Shown here: positions 1 to 8,436 of the stretch, piece by piece
Layout of the letters: every line of letters starts with the position of its first letter
Numbering within the stretch: the stretch's first letter is position 1
From: Saprospiraceae bacterium
Lineage (GTDB): Bacteria; Bacteroidota; Bacteroidia; Chitinophagales; Saprospiraceae
Assembly: GCA_041392805.1 (NCBI GenBank)
Contig: JAWKLJ010000001.1
Location: forward strand, 930,001 to 994,000
Reading direction: 5' to 3'
DNA length: 64,000 nt
Translations under genes and position numbers: made by a program
Notes under the pieces: model-generated
What the model was told of the DNA's origin: nothing
Seen by the model: the letters and a program-made list of their open reading frames with translations, nothing else
Database searches by the model: none

Positions 1-904
1 CTAATAGCGGGATTTGGCTGCCCAGCTTGTCGAAGTCGTCCAAGGTTAGCTCAACGCCAATACGGCCGGCAATGGCCATAAGGTGCACTACAAAATTCGT
101 GGATCCGCCGACGGCAGCATTCACAACTATGGCATTTTCAAACGCTTCGCGCGTCAATACTTGAGATAGCACACGGTCATTTTGCACCATTTCTACAATC
201 TGGCGGCCCGACAATTGCGCCATCACTTTCCGCCGAGAATCGGCAGCCGGAATGGCGGCATTGGTCGGCAAAGACAAGCCTAAAGACTCCACCATACAAG
301 CCATAGTGGAAGCCGTTCCCATCACCGCGCAATGGCCACGGCTACGACACATACACTCCTCTACCGACCGAAATTCTTCCTGCTCCATCTCTCCTGCGCG
401 CACCGCATCTTTATAGCGCCAAATATCAGAGGTAGCAATCGGCTTTCCCCTATAATTGCCCGTGAGCATCGGCCCGCCAGAAACGACAATGGAAGGAATA
501 TCTACACTACAAGCGCCCATAATGGTGGCTGGCGTGGTCTTATCACAACCAGCTAACAACACGACCCCATCCATCGGATTGGCACGAATCGACTCCTCGA
601 CATCCATGCTCATCAGGTTTCGGAAGAGCATGGCGGTGGGCTTAATCAAGGTTTCTCCCAAAGACATTACAGGAAACTCCACCGGATAGCCACCGGCTTC
701 CAATACGCCCATTTTCACCGACTCCGCCAATTCGCGAAAATGGCCATTGCAGGGCGTGAACTCCGACCAGGTATTACAAATACCGATAATCGGTTTTCCC
801 CTGAATTCATCATCAGGAATCCCCTGGTTTTTCATCCAGGCCCGATAAATAAAGCCATCTTTCCCCGTTTTGCCAAACCAATTCTGGCTACGTAATTTTT
901 TCAT
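1..904 (-). CDS. IlvD/Edd-family dehydratase, probably sugar-acid (pentonate) dehydratase; 3' end outside window
   Basis: This minus-strand reading frame opens at the ATG complement at 902-904 and runs without a stop off the left edge, giving about 301 residues. The family is the [2Fe-2S] dihydroxy-acid/6-phosphogluconate dehydratases. Visible marks are the Cys-containing GICNTWSEFTPCN segment near residue 42, the GCDKTTPA cluster-ligand motif near residue 118, and GGSTNFVVHLMAIAGR near residue 278. The N-terminal block (WFGKTGKDGFIYRAWMKNQG, and the PCNGHFR and SMDVEESIR stretches) resembles the L-arabinonate/D-xylonate dehydratase branch rather than biosynthetic IlvD. That branch dehydrates aldonic acids to 2-keto-3-deoxy acids, which fits the sugar-catabolic content elsewhere in the window. 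IlvD proper cannot be excluded without the C-terminus. Confidence 0.85.
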   Translation of the reverse strand, partial: MKKLRSQNWFGKTGKDGFIYRAWMKNQGIPDDEFRGKPIIGICNTWSEFTPCNGHFRELAESVKMGVLEAGGYPVEFPVMSLGETLIKPTAMLFRNLMSMDVEESIRANPMDGVVLLAGCDKTTPATIMGACSVDIPSIVVSGGPMLTGNYRGKPIATSDIWRYKDAVRAGEMEQEEFRSVEECMCRSRGHCAVMGTASTMACMVESLGLSLPTNAAIPAADSRRKVMAQLSGRQIVEMVQNDRVLSQVLTREAFENAIVVNAAVGGSTNFVVHLMAIAGRIGVELTLDDFDKLGSQIPLL

Positions 905-970
905 TTTGTCAAGTTGGTTATATAATTATGATGCTTTAAATCATTTAAACTAAAAAACGGAATATAGCTT

Positions 971-1154
971 AGGGTCCAGAGAAGAATAACTTCCCCATTT
1001 GATGCTGATCTTTTGCCGCTGCACTTCACGCAATTGTATCCAGTCGGTACAATTGCCTCATCACTTACGTAGCTAGGCTATGTGCGTTCTTCGCGCCTCG
1101 TTCAGCAACAAAATCTCTAGCCTGAAAGAAGGAACTTATTCTTCTCTGAACCCT
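971..1154. repeat. Long imperfect snap-back element (copy A) at the 3' end of the CotH-like gene
   Basis: Arms of 24 nt at 971-994 and 1131-1154 are complementary with two mismatches. Inside lie a perfect 9-bp stem with 9-nt loop (GCAATTGTA at 1030-1038, TACAATTGC at 1048-1056) and a second short stem around ACGTAGC/GCTATGT near 1068-1082. The right arm reaches the first base of the stop codon (1154-1156) of the minus-strand CotH-like gene, so the element would lie in that mRNA's 3' UTR. It shares architecture and an apical CATAGCC/GCTAnG hairpin with the elements at 17102-17265 and 23457-23621. No poly-T run follows either arm, so it is not a standard intrinsic terminator. Confidence 0.7.
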
Positions 1155-4100
1155 TACTCTATGACTATACGCTGAATCAATTGTTCCATTTTGTGACCCA
1201 GTTTGACCAAATATACCCCTGGGGTTAGATTTAATAAAGGGATGCTTACTTTTTCAGCACGACTACTGGTTTCAAAAGATTGTTGTAACAAAGACTGCCC
1301 CATGGTATTCAATAGGGTAAATTGCCAATCCGTTTTTTCACTGGTTTCTATTTCCATATAGATCATGTCCTTTGCGGGGTTAGGGTATAATTTCCAGGTG
1401 ACAACCTGACCTAAATCGGGCGTTTTCAAGCCTGTCAAAGTAGCCTCGCAGGGAGTCCCTCCAGAAACAGCAGGCGCCCAATTTTCAGCCAATTCGTTGC
1501 GTAGGTAAGCCTCCTTCAAGTGGATGGAGGGGCCATTGCCAGCCGCTGCTTGTGGCCAGGGCGCTTCATTGGAATAGCTGACCTCATCCACTATTTGTCC
1601 ACTAGCATTTGCCAGTTGAATCGTCTCCCCGCTGTCCATGAGATCGCCGGAGCTCCACTTGAAAACCTGGCAATCCAAACTTGAAAACAAATCTGGATTT
1701 TTGGCTATAATGGCATAGGACTTGGGAGCTAAGATAGTATTATTTGGAAAAGTAAAGGATACCCCTTGCACAAATTGATAGCCGCCAATAGCGATTGGAT
1801 CATTGGTCGCATTATAGATTTCAATAAATTCATAGTCGTCACCCTCCATGGGCTGGTAGTGCACTTCCGTCAAGATAGGTTCGGTGGGTACAAAGAGCGG
1901 CGTAAGGGTCTGGTTTTGCGTGGCGCTAAAGTTGATTTCGGCATTCGTCTCTCCTGTTTCAGCCCATTTCAAAAAGGCATAGCCGGGCTTAGGAATCGCT
2001 TTAATTCGAATGGGCACATCTCTGAAATAGGTACCTTGGTATTGATAAGGCACCTCAAAATCATTGGAATGAAAAACGACAGATCCAGGGGTTTGCTCAT
2101 CATAATTAATAGTCAATTCGAAAGTCAGTCCAAGGTTGAAATAAGCGCGATAATGCGTATAGAAATAACCAGGTCGAGCCGCAAAAAACTGTTTAAAAGC
2201 ATTAATATAACTTCGCCAAGCATTCATTGAACCCCCTGAAGGATTACTCCATCCCCATTCCCAATAGTTGTTCGTCCATCGGTTGATATGCCGGGGCATT
2301 TCTGGTTCGAGCATGGCCTGGATGCGATCGGCCATTTCGTTGACCCGATCTGGACTAAATACAATTTCTGAATAGGAACAACTTCGTTGGATAAATTCAT
2401 TTTTAAAGGTCGAATTCTCTAAAAGCTTGCGGAGGAAAAGCGTGCTCTCTGGGCCATTTGGCCAGGCATTTCCATTGGTAGCTGTCGCTTGCGCCAGGCT
2501 ATTATTATAGGCGTTAGATTGGCTCCATGCCCCATAATTGGTTGAAGCATCCAGGTCAAACATCAACCAGCGCCATTTTCCATTATCCCTATCCCGCCAA
2601 ATTTCCATGTTATTTGCTGGCCAGTCATAATTGGCCATATAAATCTGGGAAATGAGGTAATTCAGGAATTCGTTCATATCTATTTGATCTTCGACAACCT
2701 TATAGTTGTTAGGGTTGGCCAAATTTTGGCGCTCCACAAAGTCTTTCAGCGCCAAAAAAGAAGCTGCTTCTCCTTCTTTCACCTCTCGCCAGGATACAAA
2801 TGGATTGGTGATAATATCGAGGTTTTTATCATCAACGGGGTGGTGAGAAGCAATATAATCTTCATTATGAAACTCTCTCAATCCATATACTCCCCAATAA
2901 GTGCCATTCAAAAAAACCAAGACAGGACGATAGGCCATTAAATCCATATCAAATTGTCCCCTCATCAATTCGTGCAGTATCCCATCACGGAAAAGCATTT
3001 GGTCAAAATCATTTCCTCCATTCCGGATTTTAAACCGCTTAAATTCATTTATATCCAATTGATCAAATAATCTATACTTGACCATTTCATCGCCATATTC
3101 GCCTTTTCGGAGAAAAAAATTGAAGCTTTTCATCTTATTCCCTCTAGAACATGCGCCCCCAATTTTAACCCCGGCATTCACCTTAAAAGCTTCCCGCCCG
3201 TCAGGTTCAAAAAGCGTAAGTTGGCCAGGATATTCCCAATCCTGGTTCCAGTTGCGTGGCTCTTCGCTACAAAAGCCGGGAACGCCATTGGTACCCGTCA
3301 CATACATCCCTGTTTCATTATCCCACAGATACTTGGGATCCAATTGAATATTTAAGGTGGGAAGATCACTGGATTCATTAATCAAAAAAACACCAGAAGC
3401 CGTTTTTTGTCCAGCAAAACCAGGTTTGTAGGCCCGCGCATTTACAACGGTAGATTCCTGGAGCAGAATGGCGCCTTCGTAAACAGGGTCTTGTTCATCC
3501 GGCACTTTGCCATCGAGGGTGTAATAAATACTAGCCGTTGGATCAGTCACTGTCATACTGAGGCTTTGTTGCCCATTATACATGCCATCAGCTAAGGAAA
3601 AGGAAATATCAGCATCGAGAAAACGCGGCTGGCCATTGTTAGAGGCTTTTGGCGTATACCCTACAAAATGAACCCAGTCCTGGCTTCCGTCCGTCAAGCG
3701 GCCATAGGAGATATCGATAGGTAACTCGCCAAAAGTAATAACATCTAGCACTATGAAATCAGCTCCGATTTTTTGTACCAGCGCCAAATCCTCTCCATCT
3801 GCGCTTAGTTTAAACGAACTATGCAGTCCTCCTTGCTCTTCATTATCATCCGCCCACAATAGGGCAAAGCCTTTAGGAGGAATCTCAAGGGGTGCAGCAA
3901 TTTGCCATTTATCCAATTTATTAAGGTTATCCGTCAAATAAAGCCCTCCAATATTAATGGGCTGGTCAGCACTATTATATAATTCCACCCAATCATCAGC
4001 CTCTCCAAATGCATCAAAATAGGAAGCATTAGCGGCCATTAATTCATTAATCAACAATCCTTCTACCGGTACCATTGGCGCAGGCAATTGCACGTCGATA

Positions 4101-4702
4101 ATCAATTGGGGCGCCAAATTGGGCGCACCATCAAACGCTTCGGCAGTCCTTGTTCCATTTCCATTTATCACAAATGCAAGCGCATTTCCCTTTGTCCACA
4201 ACGGCCGATTGATGACCTCCCGGAGTAGGGCAGCTATATCTGGGCTTCTTTGGTTGGCGCCTTGTTCGCCTTCTATGAGCCAGGGCGCAGGCTGCCAATT
4301 TACGGCTGCGGTGCTTAGGCTTCGCTGACTTAGCATGTAGTTATTGGAAGTAAAAACAGGTGCGTTGTCCACATTCGTCGCCTTGATCGACACATTGGTG
4401 GCATTACTCCCGACTTCATCTGTTGTGAACTGTAAATAAGCACTAACAATCTCCGCTCCTTGATCAAGCGGGATATTTTGAAAACGTAGGCCGATCAGTT
4501 GATTGCCATTATCTACATCATAAGTGAGCTCAAGGTCCGTACTATTGACATATATTGTTCCATTGGGCCGCTCCTCAACATCATCTGAGGAAGAAACAAT
4601 TGGAATCACAAATCGAGCGAGGTAATCTCCCTCTCCAGACGACGCCATCAAAACCAGGCCAGGAATAAGCCATCCAATAAATGCTATTAATTTCTTGAGC
4701 AT
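1154..4702 (-). CDS. Secreted CotH-kinase/lamin-tail-domain protein with T9SS sorting signal
   Basis: The 1182-residue product is probably exported by Sec and then T9SS and anchored or released at the cell surface. After an N-terminal hydrophobic segment (LIAFIGWLIPGLVLMA) come: a beta-rich DNRLRE-like region (about 28-205); a lamin-tail domain starting at LLINELMA (about 214); a chitobiase C-terminal-like repeat with IYYTLDGKVP (about 390); a CotH-like kinase region (NAGVKIGG, WGVYGLREFHNEDY, WRWLMFDLDAS); an InlB/Listeria-type repeat with PGYAFLKW (about 935); a second lamin-tail domain (ILTEVHYQP); and a C-terminal T9SS type A domain beginning KLYPNPAKDMIYMEI. CotH proteins are atypical kinases known from spore coats, but substrates of the bacterial secreted versions are unknown. 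The gene stands alone and diverges from the AarF-like gene. Confidence 0.88.
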   Translation of the reverse strand: MLKKLIAFIGWLIPGLVLMASSGEGDYLARFVIPIVSSSDDVEERPNGTIYVNSTDLELTYDVDNGNQLIGLRFQNIPLDQGAEIVSAYLQFTTDEVGSNATNVSIKATNVDNAPVFTSNNYMLSQRSLSTAAVNWQPAPWLIEGEQGANQRSPDIAALLREVINRPLWTKGNALAFVINGNGTRTAEAFDGAPNLAPQLIIDVQLPAPMVPVEGLLINELMAANASYFDAFGEADDWVELYNSADQPINIGGLYLTDNLNKLDKWQIAAPLEIPPKGFALLWADDNEEQGGLHSSFKLSADGEDLALVQKIGADFIVLDVITFGELPIDISYGRLTDGSQDWVHFVGYTPKASNNGQPRFLDADISFSLADGMYNGQQSLSMTVTDPTASIYYTLDGKVPDEQDPVYEGAILLQESTVVNARAYKPGFAGQKTASGVFLINESSDLPTLNIQLDPKYLWDNETGMYVTGTNGVPGFCSEEPRNWNQDWEYPGQLTLFEPDGREAFKVNAGVKIGGACSRGNKMKSFNFFLRKGEYGDEMVKYRLFDQLDINEFKRFKIRNGGNDFDQMLFRDGILHELMRGQFDMDLMAYRPVLVFLNGTYWGVYGLREFHNEDYIASHHPVDDKNLDIITNPFVSWREVKEGEAASFLALKDFVERQNLANPNNYKVVEDQIDMNEFLNYLISQIYMANYDWPANNMEIWRDRDNGKWRWLMFDLDASTNYGAWSQSNAYNNSLAQATATNGNAWPNGPESTLFLRKLLENSTFKNEFIQRSCSYSEIVFSPDRVNEMADRIQAMLEPEMPRHINRWTNNYWEWGWSNPSGGSMNAWRSYINAFKQFFAARPGYFYTHYRAYFNLGLTFELTINYDEQTPGSVVFHSNDFEVPYQYQGTYFRDVPIRIKAIPKPGYAFLKWAETGETNAEINFSATQNQTLTPLFVPTEPILTEVHYQPMEGDDYEFIEIYNATNDPIAIGGYQFVQGVSFTFPNNTILAPKSYAIIAKNPDLFSSLDCQVFKWSSGDLMDSGETIQLANASGQIVDEVSYSNEAPWPQAAAGNGPSIHLKEAYLRNELAENWAPAVSGGTPCEATLTGLKTPDLGQVVTWKLYPNPAKDMIYMEIETSEKTDWQFTLLNTMGQSLLQQSFETSSRAEKVSIPLLNLTPGVYLVKLGHKMEQLIQRIVIE

Positions 4703-4766
4703 AGGGTTTACATCTTAATGAAAACTAAAAATAACGTTTTTACTAGATATCCCATTTTATACCCAG

Positions 4767-4774
4767 TATATTTG
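4767..4774 (+). promoter_or_regulatory. Candidate Bacteroidota -7 promoter box TATATTTG for the AarF-like gene
   Basis: TATATTTG matches the Bacteroidota consensus TAnnTTTG and lies 45 bp before the start codon at 4819. A T-rich patch (GTTTTTAC, about 4736-4743) sits roughly where a -33 TTTG-like element would be expected, but it is not an exact match. Confidence 0.4.
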
Positions 4775-4818
4775 CTTCATCCCTTCAATTAATTGTTAGG
4801 AACCATGTTCATGCAACT

Positions 4819-6510
4819 ATGAGTAAATCCACCTCCAGAACCTATTCTCCCAGCTGGCGCATTCGCAAGGCCTATTGGACGGCCTTCGTCGTCATGGCGA
4901 GTTATTTTCGACTTTACCTACTCAGCAAATTATTGGGTAAGCAATACTATGAAAAACGCATTCTCCAACTCCACTTGCGCAATGCTGAAAGGGTAAAAAA
5001 AGCCATCCTGGAGCTACAAGGTTTATTTATTAAAGTAGGGCAGTTATTATCCATTCTCACCAACTTCCTCCCACCAGCCTTTCAGGCACCGCTAGAAGCC
5101 TTGCAAGATCAAATTCCGGCTCGGCCCTACGAAGAAATTAAGCAGCGCATGCTGGCAGAACTTGGCCAGGACCCCAGCACCCTGTTTGCTGCCTTTAACG
5201 AAGTGCCCATCGCTTCTGCCTCCATTGGCCAGGCCCATAAAGCCAGATTGAAAGACGGCACCGATGTGGTCGTCAAAGTCCAGCATGCCAACATTGAATC
5301 CATTGCGGCGGTGGATCTAAGGATCATCGAAAAACTGACGCACCTTGTTTCCTGGTTCTTTGATATCAAAGGCATGGAGTATGCCTATTCCCAGGTCAAA
5401 AAAATGATTGAAGAGGAGTTAGATTTTAGCCAGGAGGCCATTGCTATGCAACTCATTCAGGCCAATTTGACAGCGGAGAAAAATTTTGACATCCCGAAGG
5501 TTCATGCGGAGTATTCGACCCAGCGGGTCCTCACCACAACTTTCCATGAGGGCGTCAAAATCAGCAATGTAGAACAATTGGATGCTTGGGGGATTGACAA
5601 ACGGGAACTAGCTAATCGCCTCGTACATGCCTACTGCCAAATGGTCTTCCAAGATGGTTTTTACCATGCCGACCCTCATCCTGGCAATATTTTGGTGAAG
5701 CAAGACGGTACCATCGTTCTGCTGGATTTTGGCGCGGTGGCCACGCTAAAGGCCAACATGCGTACGGGCTTACTGAAACTCATCGAAGCTGCTGCTAAAA
5801 ATGATACCCAAGGGATCATCGATGCCCTTAAAATGATGGAATTTATCGCCGACGAGCGCGAAGCGACGAAAATGGCAGAAAAAGTCATCGACGCCTTCCG
5901 GAATTTCCTGCAAAACGAAATCCAGTTCGATGGTTTGAGTTTTAAAGACATCAAGGTTAATCCCTTTGAAACCAGCTTGTTTAACCTCACCCAGGAGATT
6001 GGGGTAAGGGGGATTGTCAATATGGTTCAAGTTCCCAAAGATTACGTGTTGCTCAATCGCATGGTGACCCTTCTGTTGGGCATTTGCAACACCTTGGATT
6101 CACAGATGAATCCCATTGAGGTGATTCGGCCCTATTTCCAGCAGTTTGTCTTGGGAGAGCGGGGTGACATGGTGAAGTTTATTCGGGAATTATTGCAAAA
6201 AACGCTGACCAATGTCATTTCACTGCCCGGTGACCTCCGCAAAGCCCTCGATAAGGTTCAAAGGGGGGAATTGGAGGTAAAATCCGTCGGGAGTATCCAG
6301 CGAACACAGCTGCTTTATGCCTTGGGCCAACAACTGATTTTCACTTTATTCATTATCGCCTCGGCGGCTTTTGGCTTTTTGTATCAGGAGGCGGGGGAAT
6401 GGAGATATGTGTATTATTGCTGGGGGGTAGGTGCTTTTTTCCTATGGCTGCTGTTGCGCTCTTTTATGCGTGCAAAGAAAATTCGAAAGCGATTGGATTT
6501 GGAGGGGTGA
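4819..6510 (+). CDS. AarF/ABC1/UbiB-family atypical kinase
   Basis: The 563-residue protein belongs to the ABC1/ADCK/UbiB atypical kinase family, whose characterised members support ubiquinone or other isoprenoid-lipid metabolism at membranes. Visible marks are the family-specific KxGQ motif (KVGQ, residues 72-75), the VAIK-like lysine in VVVKVQH (about 155), the catalytic loop HADPHPGN (about 283) and the metal-binding LLDFGA (about 301). Two hydrophobic segments at the C-terminus (LIFTLFIIASAAFGFLY and YYCWGVGAFFLWLLL) suggest a membrane anchor, as in UbiB. The start ATG is preceded by a TAnnTTTG box. It stands as a single gene. The Bacteroidota quinone is menaquinone, so a direct role in ubiquinone synthesis is unlikely. 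Confidence 0.9.
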   Translation: MSKSTSRTYSPSWRIRKAYWTAFVVMASYFRLYLLSKLLGKQYYEKRILQLHLRNAERVKKAILELQGLFIKVGQLLSILTNFLPPAFQAPLEALQDQIPARPYEEIKQRMLAELGQDPSTLFAAFNEVPIASASIGQAHKARLKDGTDVVVKVQHANIESIAAVDLRIIEKLTHLVSWFFDIKGMEYAYSQVKKMIEEELDFSQEAIAMQLIQANLTAEKNFDIPKVHAEYSTQRVLTTTFHEGVKISNVEQLDAWGIDKRELANRLVHAYCQMVFQDGFYHADPHPGNILVKQDGTIVLLDFGAVATLKANMRTGLLKLIEAAAKNDTQGIIDALKMMEFIADEREATKMAEKVIDAFRNFLQNEIQFDGLSFKDIKVNPFETSLFNLTQEIGVRGIVNMVQVPKDYVLLNRMVTLLLGICNTLDSQMNPIEVIRPYFQQFVLGERGDMVKFIRELLQKTLTNVISLPGDLRKALDKVQRGELEVKSVGSIQRTQLLYALGQQLIFTLFIIASAAFGFLYQEAGEWRYVYYCWGVGAFFLWLLLRSFMRAKKIRKRLDLEG

Positions 6511-6900
6511 GGGGAAGTGGCTTAGAGGGTTAGCTACGCAGCGATTCAGAAGATATTGAAATTGCCATGGAAGCCAGCTGGAGCTATTGAACCACCGGTT
6601 CCCATCAACCCAGCCCCTTCCAATCCCGTCGGGATTCACTCCCGGTAGAAAAGGTATAAAAAGCCCGTAGCGGCGATGTTTTTTTGGACGCGAAGTTTTT
6701 TTGGGACGTGGAGGTATTGGAGGTGCAGAGGTAATGGAGGGGGGGCTTGAGGGTTTTTTGGATTTGTAGATATTGAGGGGGGGCAAGCCCCAGCGACACA
6801 GCCGCCATTGATATTGCCATTGAATTTGCCATTGCCATTTTGATTACCCCTCCGTCTAACTTAGCACAAAACAAATCCGTCTCTTTTTTGTTAAGCCCCT
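6511..6900. repeat. Intergenic repeat cluster: AATCCCGTCGGGATT element and inverted CCTCCACGTCC module
   Basis: No gene is visible here. At 6619-6690 a palindromic AATCCCGTCGGGATT-like core is followed by CACTCCCGGTAGAAA and a GCCCGTAGCGGCGA tail, an arrangement partly repeated at 27513-27540. At 6680-6780 lies, in reverse orientation, the pyrimidine-rich module (CCTCCAATACCTCCACGTCC) that is tandemly amplified at 43040-44340. At 6783-6793 is GGCAAGCCCC, and at 6805-6845 a series of ATTGCCATT repeats. These modules recur in most long gaps of the window. Confidence 0.7.
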
Positions 6901-7689
6901 ATGAGCACAAACAAATTAACTACCACCTTACAAATCGCCAACATTTTGGGGTTCATCCTGGTCATAACCCTGAATACCCTGGCGATCACGCTGCCCATTG
7001 GCGGACGCACCACCGGAGAAATTTCCGATCTATATCCCAATCTTTTCGTACCTGCGGGCTATGCATTTTCCATATGGAGCCTTATTTATACCTTACTTAT
7101 AGTTTTCATTATCATGCAAAGCAAGGGCGTTTTTAGCAAGACCAAACCAGGGCCAGATTATGTTCACACCATCGGTTGGTGGTTTGTGATTTCTTGCCTA
7201 GCCAATGCGAGTTGGATTTTAGCATGGCACTATTTGTTAGCACCGCTTTCGTTGCTCCTGATGCTATTGATATTGGCTTCGCTGATTGCCATCTATCAAC
7301 GGCTAGGAATTGGGCAAGGTCAGAAGGAGGTCCCCTTCTTTATCCGCTTACCTTTTAGTGTATACTTGGGCTGGATTACCGTGGCGACCATTGCGAATGT
7401 TACGGCAGTGCTGGTTTCCATTCAGTGGAATGGCTTTGGGGTTTCGGAGGTGAGTTGGACGGTAATCATGCTGTGCGTAGGGGGCCTGGTGGGGAGTTTG
7501 TTTTTGTGGTTTAAAAAGGATATCGCCTATGTGCTGGTAATCGTTTGGGCCTTTTGGGCGATTGCCGTGAAAAGGCAAAGCATTGGTGAGGCGGATGAGA
7601 CCATTATAATTACTACAATTTATGGTATTTTAGGGCTGTTTGTAATCATAGGGTTACTTAGGTTTTTATTTATCAAACGATTAGCATGA
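6901..7689 (+). CDS. TspO/MBR-like tryptophan-rich membrane protein
   Basis: The 262-residue product is almost entirely hydrophobic with about seven or eight membrane segments (for example ANILGFILVITLNTLAITL near the start and TTIYGILGLFVIIGLLRFLF at the end). The motif FVPAGYAFSIWSLIY near residue 50 and the Trp-rich strings WWFVISCLANASWILAWHY and VIVWAFWAI are typical of the TspO/MBR-related family often called tryptophan-rich sensory protein; it is longer than classical five-helix TspO (about 160 residues). The family is linked to tetrapyrrole or lipid-related signalling, but the long bacterial versions are uncharacterised. The stop codon overlaps the start of the next gene (ATGA), indicating translational coupling. 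Confidence 0.75.
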   Translation: MSTNKLTTTLQIANILGFILVITLNTLAITLPIGGRTTGEISDLYPNLFVPAGYAFSIWSLIYTLLIVFIIMQSKGVFSKTKPGPDYVHTIGWWFVISCLANASWILAWHYLLAPLSLLLMLLILASLIAIYQRLGIGQGQKEVPFFIRLPFSVYLGWITVATIANVTAVLVSIQWNGFGVSEVSWTVIMLCVGGLVGSLFLWFKKDIAYVLVIVWAFWAIAVKRQSIGEADETIIITTIYGILGLFVIIGLLRFLFIKRLA

Positions 7690-8435
7690 AGAAGTTTTTA
7701 AAAATAGCAGGACTGCTGTTAGGGATTTTAGTCGTCGGTATAGGCATTTTATTCTTTAGCTTAAATGAAAAAGAACCACCAGGTGTGACAGGCCCTGAAG
7801 CCGATCAATTGGCCAGAGAGATGGAGCAGGCCGTCAATAAGGCCGCTTGGGATACGACCAAATACGTCCTGTGGACTTTCCGTGGAGAACATGACTATGT
7901 TTGGGATTTAGCACGCAATTTTGTCAGAGTCAGTTGGGGAGAAAAGGTAGTTTTATTGCACACCAAAACCATCACAGGATTGGCGTTTATAAATGGTAAG
8001 GCCCTGGAAGGAGATGAAAAAAATAAGTTAATTCAACAAGCATGGGCTTTTTTCTGTAATGATAGCTTTTGGCTGAATCCGGTGGTAAAAGCCTTCGACC
8101 CGGGCGTACAACGAAGTGTAGTGACCCTGGAAGATGGCCAAAAAGCCTTGAAAGTGACTTACATGGAAGGTGGCGTGACCCCTGGCGATAGCTACCTGTG
8201 GATCTTGGATGAAAACAAGCGGCCCGTACAATGGAAGATGTGGGTGAATATCATCCCTATTGGCGGCCTCGCCTTTAGCTGGGAAGATTGGCAACGTTTG
8301 CCAAGTGGCGCTATGGTTGCTTCTTTGCACAAAAACAAGTACCTGACCCTGGAGATTACCGGGATAAAAGGGGGGATGAATGAGGCGGAGGTTGGATTGG
8401 GGGATGATCCTTTCGCTTTATTAAAAGAATTATAA
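7686..8435 (+). CDS. Membrane-anchored protein of unknown function
   Basis: This 249-residue protein starts with one hydrophobic helix (IAGLLLGILVVGIGILFFSL), consistent with a signal anchor, followed by a soluble domain that would face the periplasm. The soluble part is rich in aromatic residues (WDTTKYVLWTFRGEHDYVWDL, CNDSFWLNPVVKAFDPGV, DSYLWILDENKRPVQWKMWV). The beta-strand-like spacing with a late YLWILDENKRPVQWKMW segment recalls LolA-like or outer-membrane lipoprotein-sorting folds, but this is only an impression. Its first four bases overlap the TspO-like gene, so the two are probably co-transcribed. It ends one base before the convergent serine hydrolase gene. I do not recognise a specific family. 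Confidence 0.6.
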   Translation: MKKFLKIAGLLLGILVVGIGILFFSLNEKEPPGVTGPEADQLAREMEQAVNKAAWDTTKYVLWTFRGEHDYVWDLARNFVRVSWGEKVVLLHTKTITGLAFINGKALEGDEKNKLIQQAWAFFCNDSFWLNPVVKAFDPGVQRSVVTLEDGQKALKVTYMEGGVTPGDSYLWILDENKRPVQWKMWVNIIPIGGLAFSWEDWQRLPSGAMVASLHKNKYLTLEITGIKGGMNEAEVGLGDDPFALLKEL

Positions 8436-8436
8436 A

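Noticed and set aside
332..689. Plus-strand frames over the left-edge dehydratase.
   Set aside because: They are antisense to a well-conserved gene and show no protein family features.
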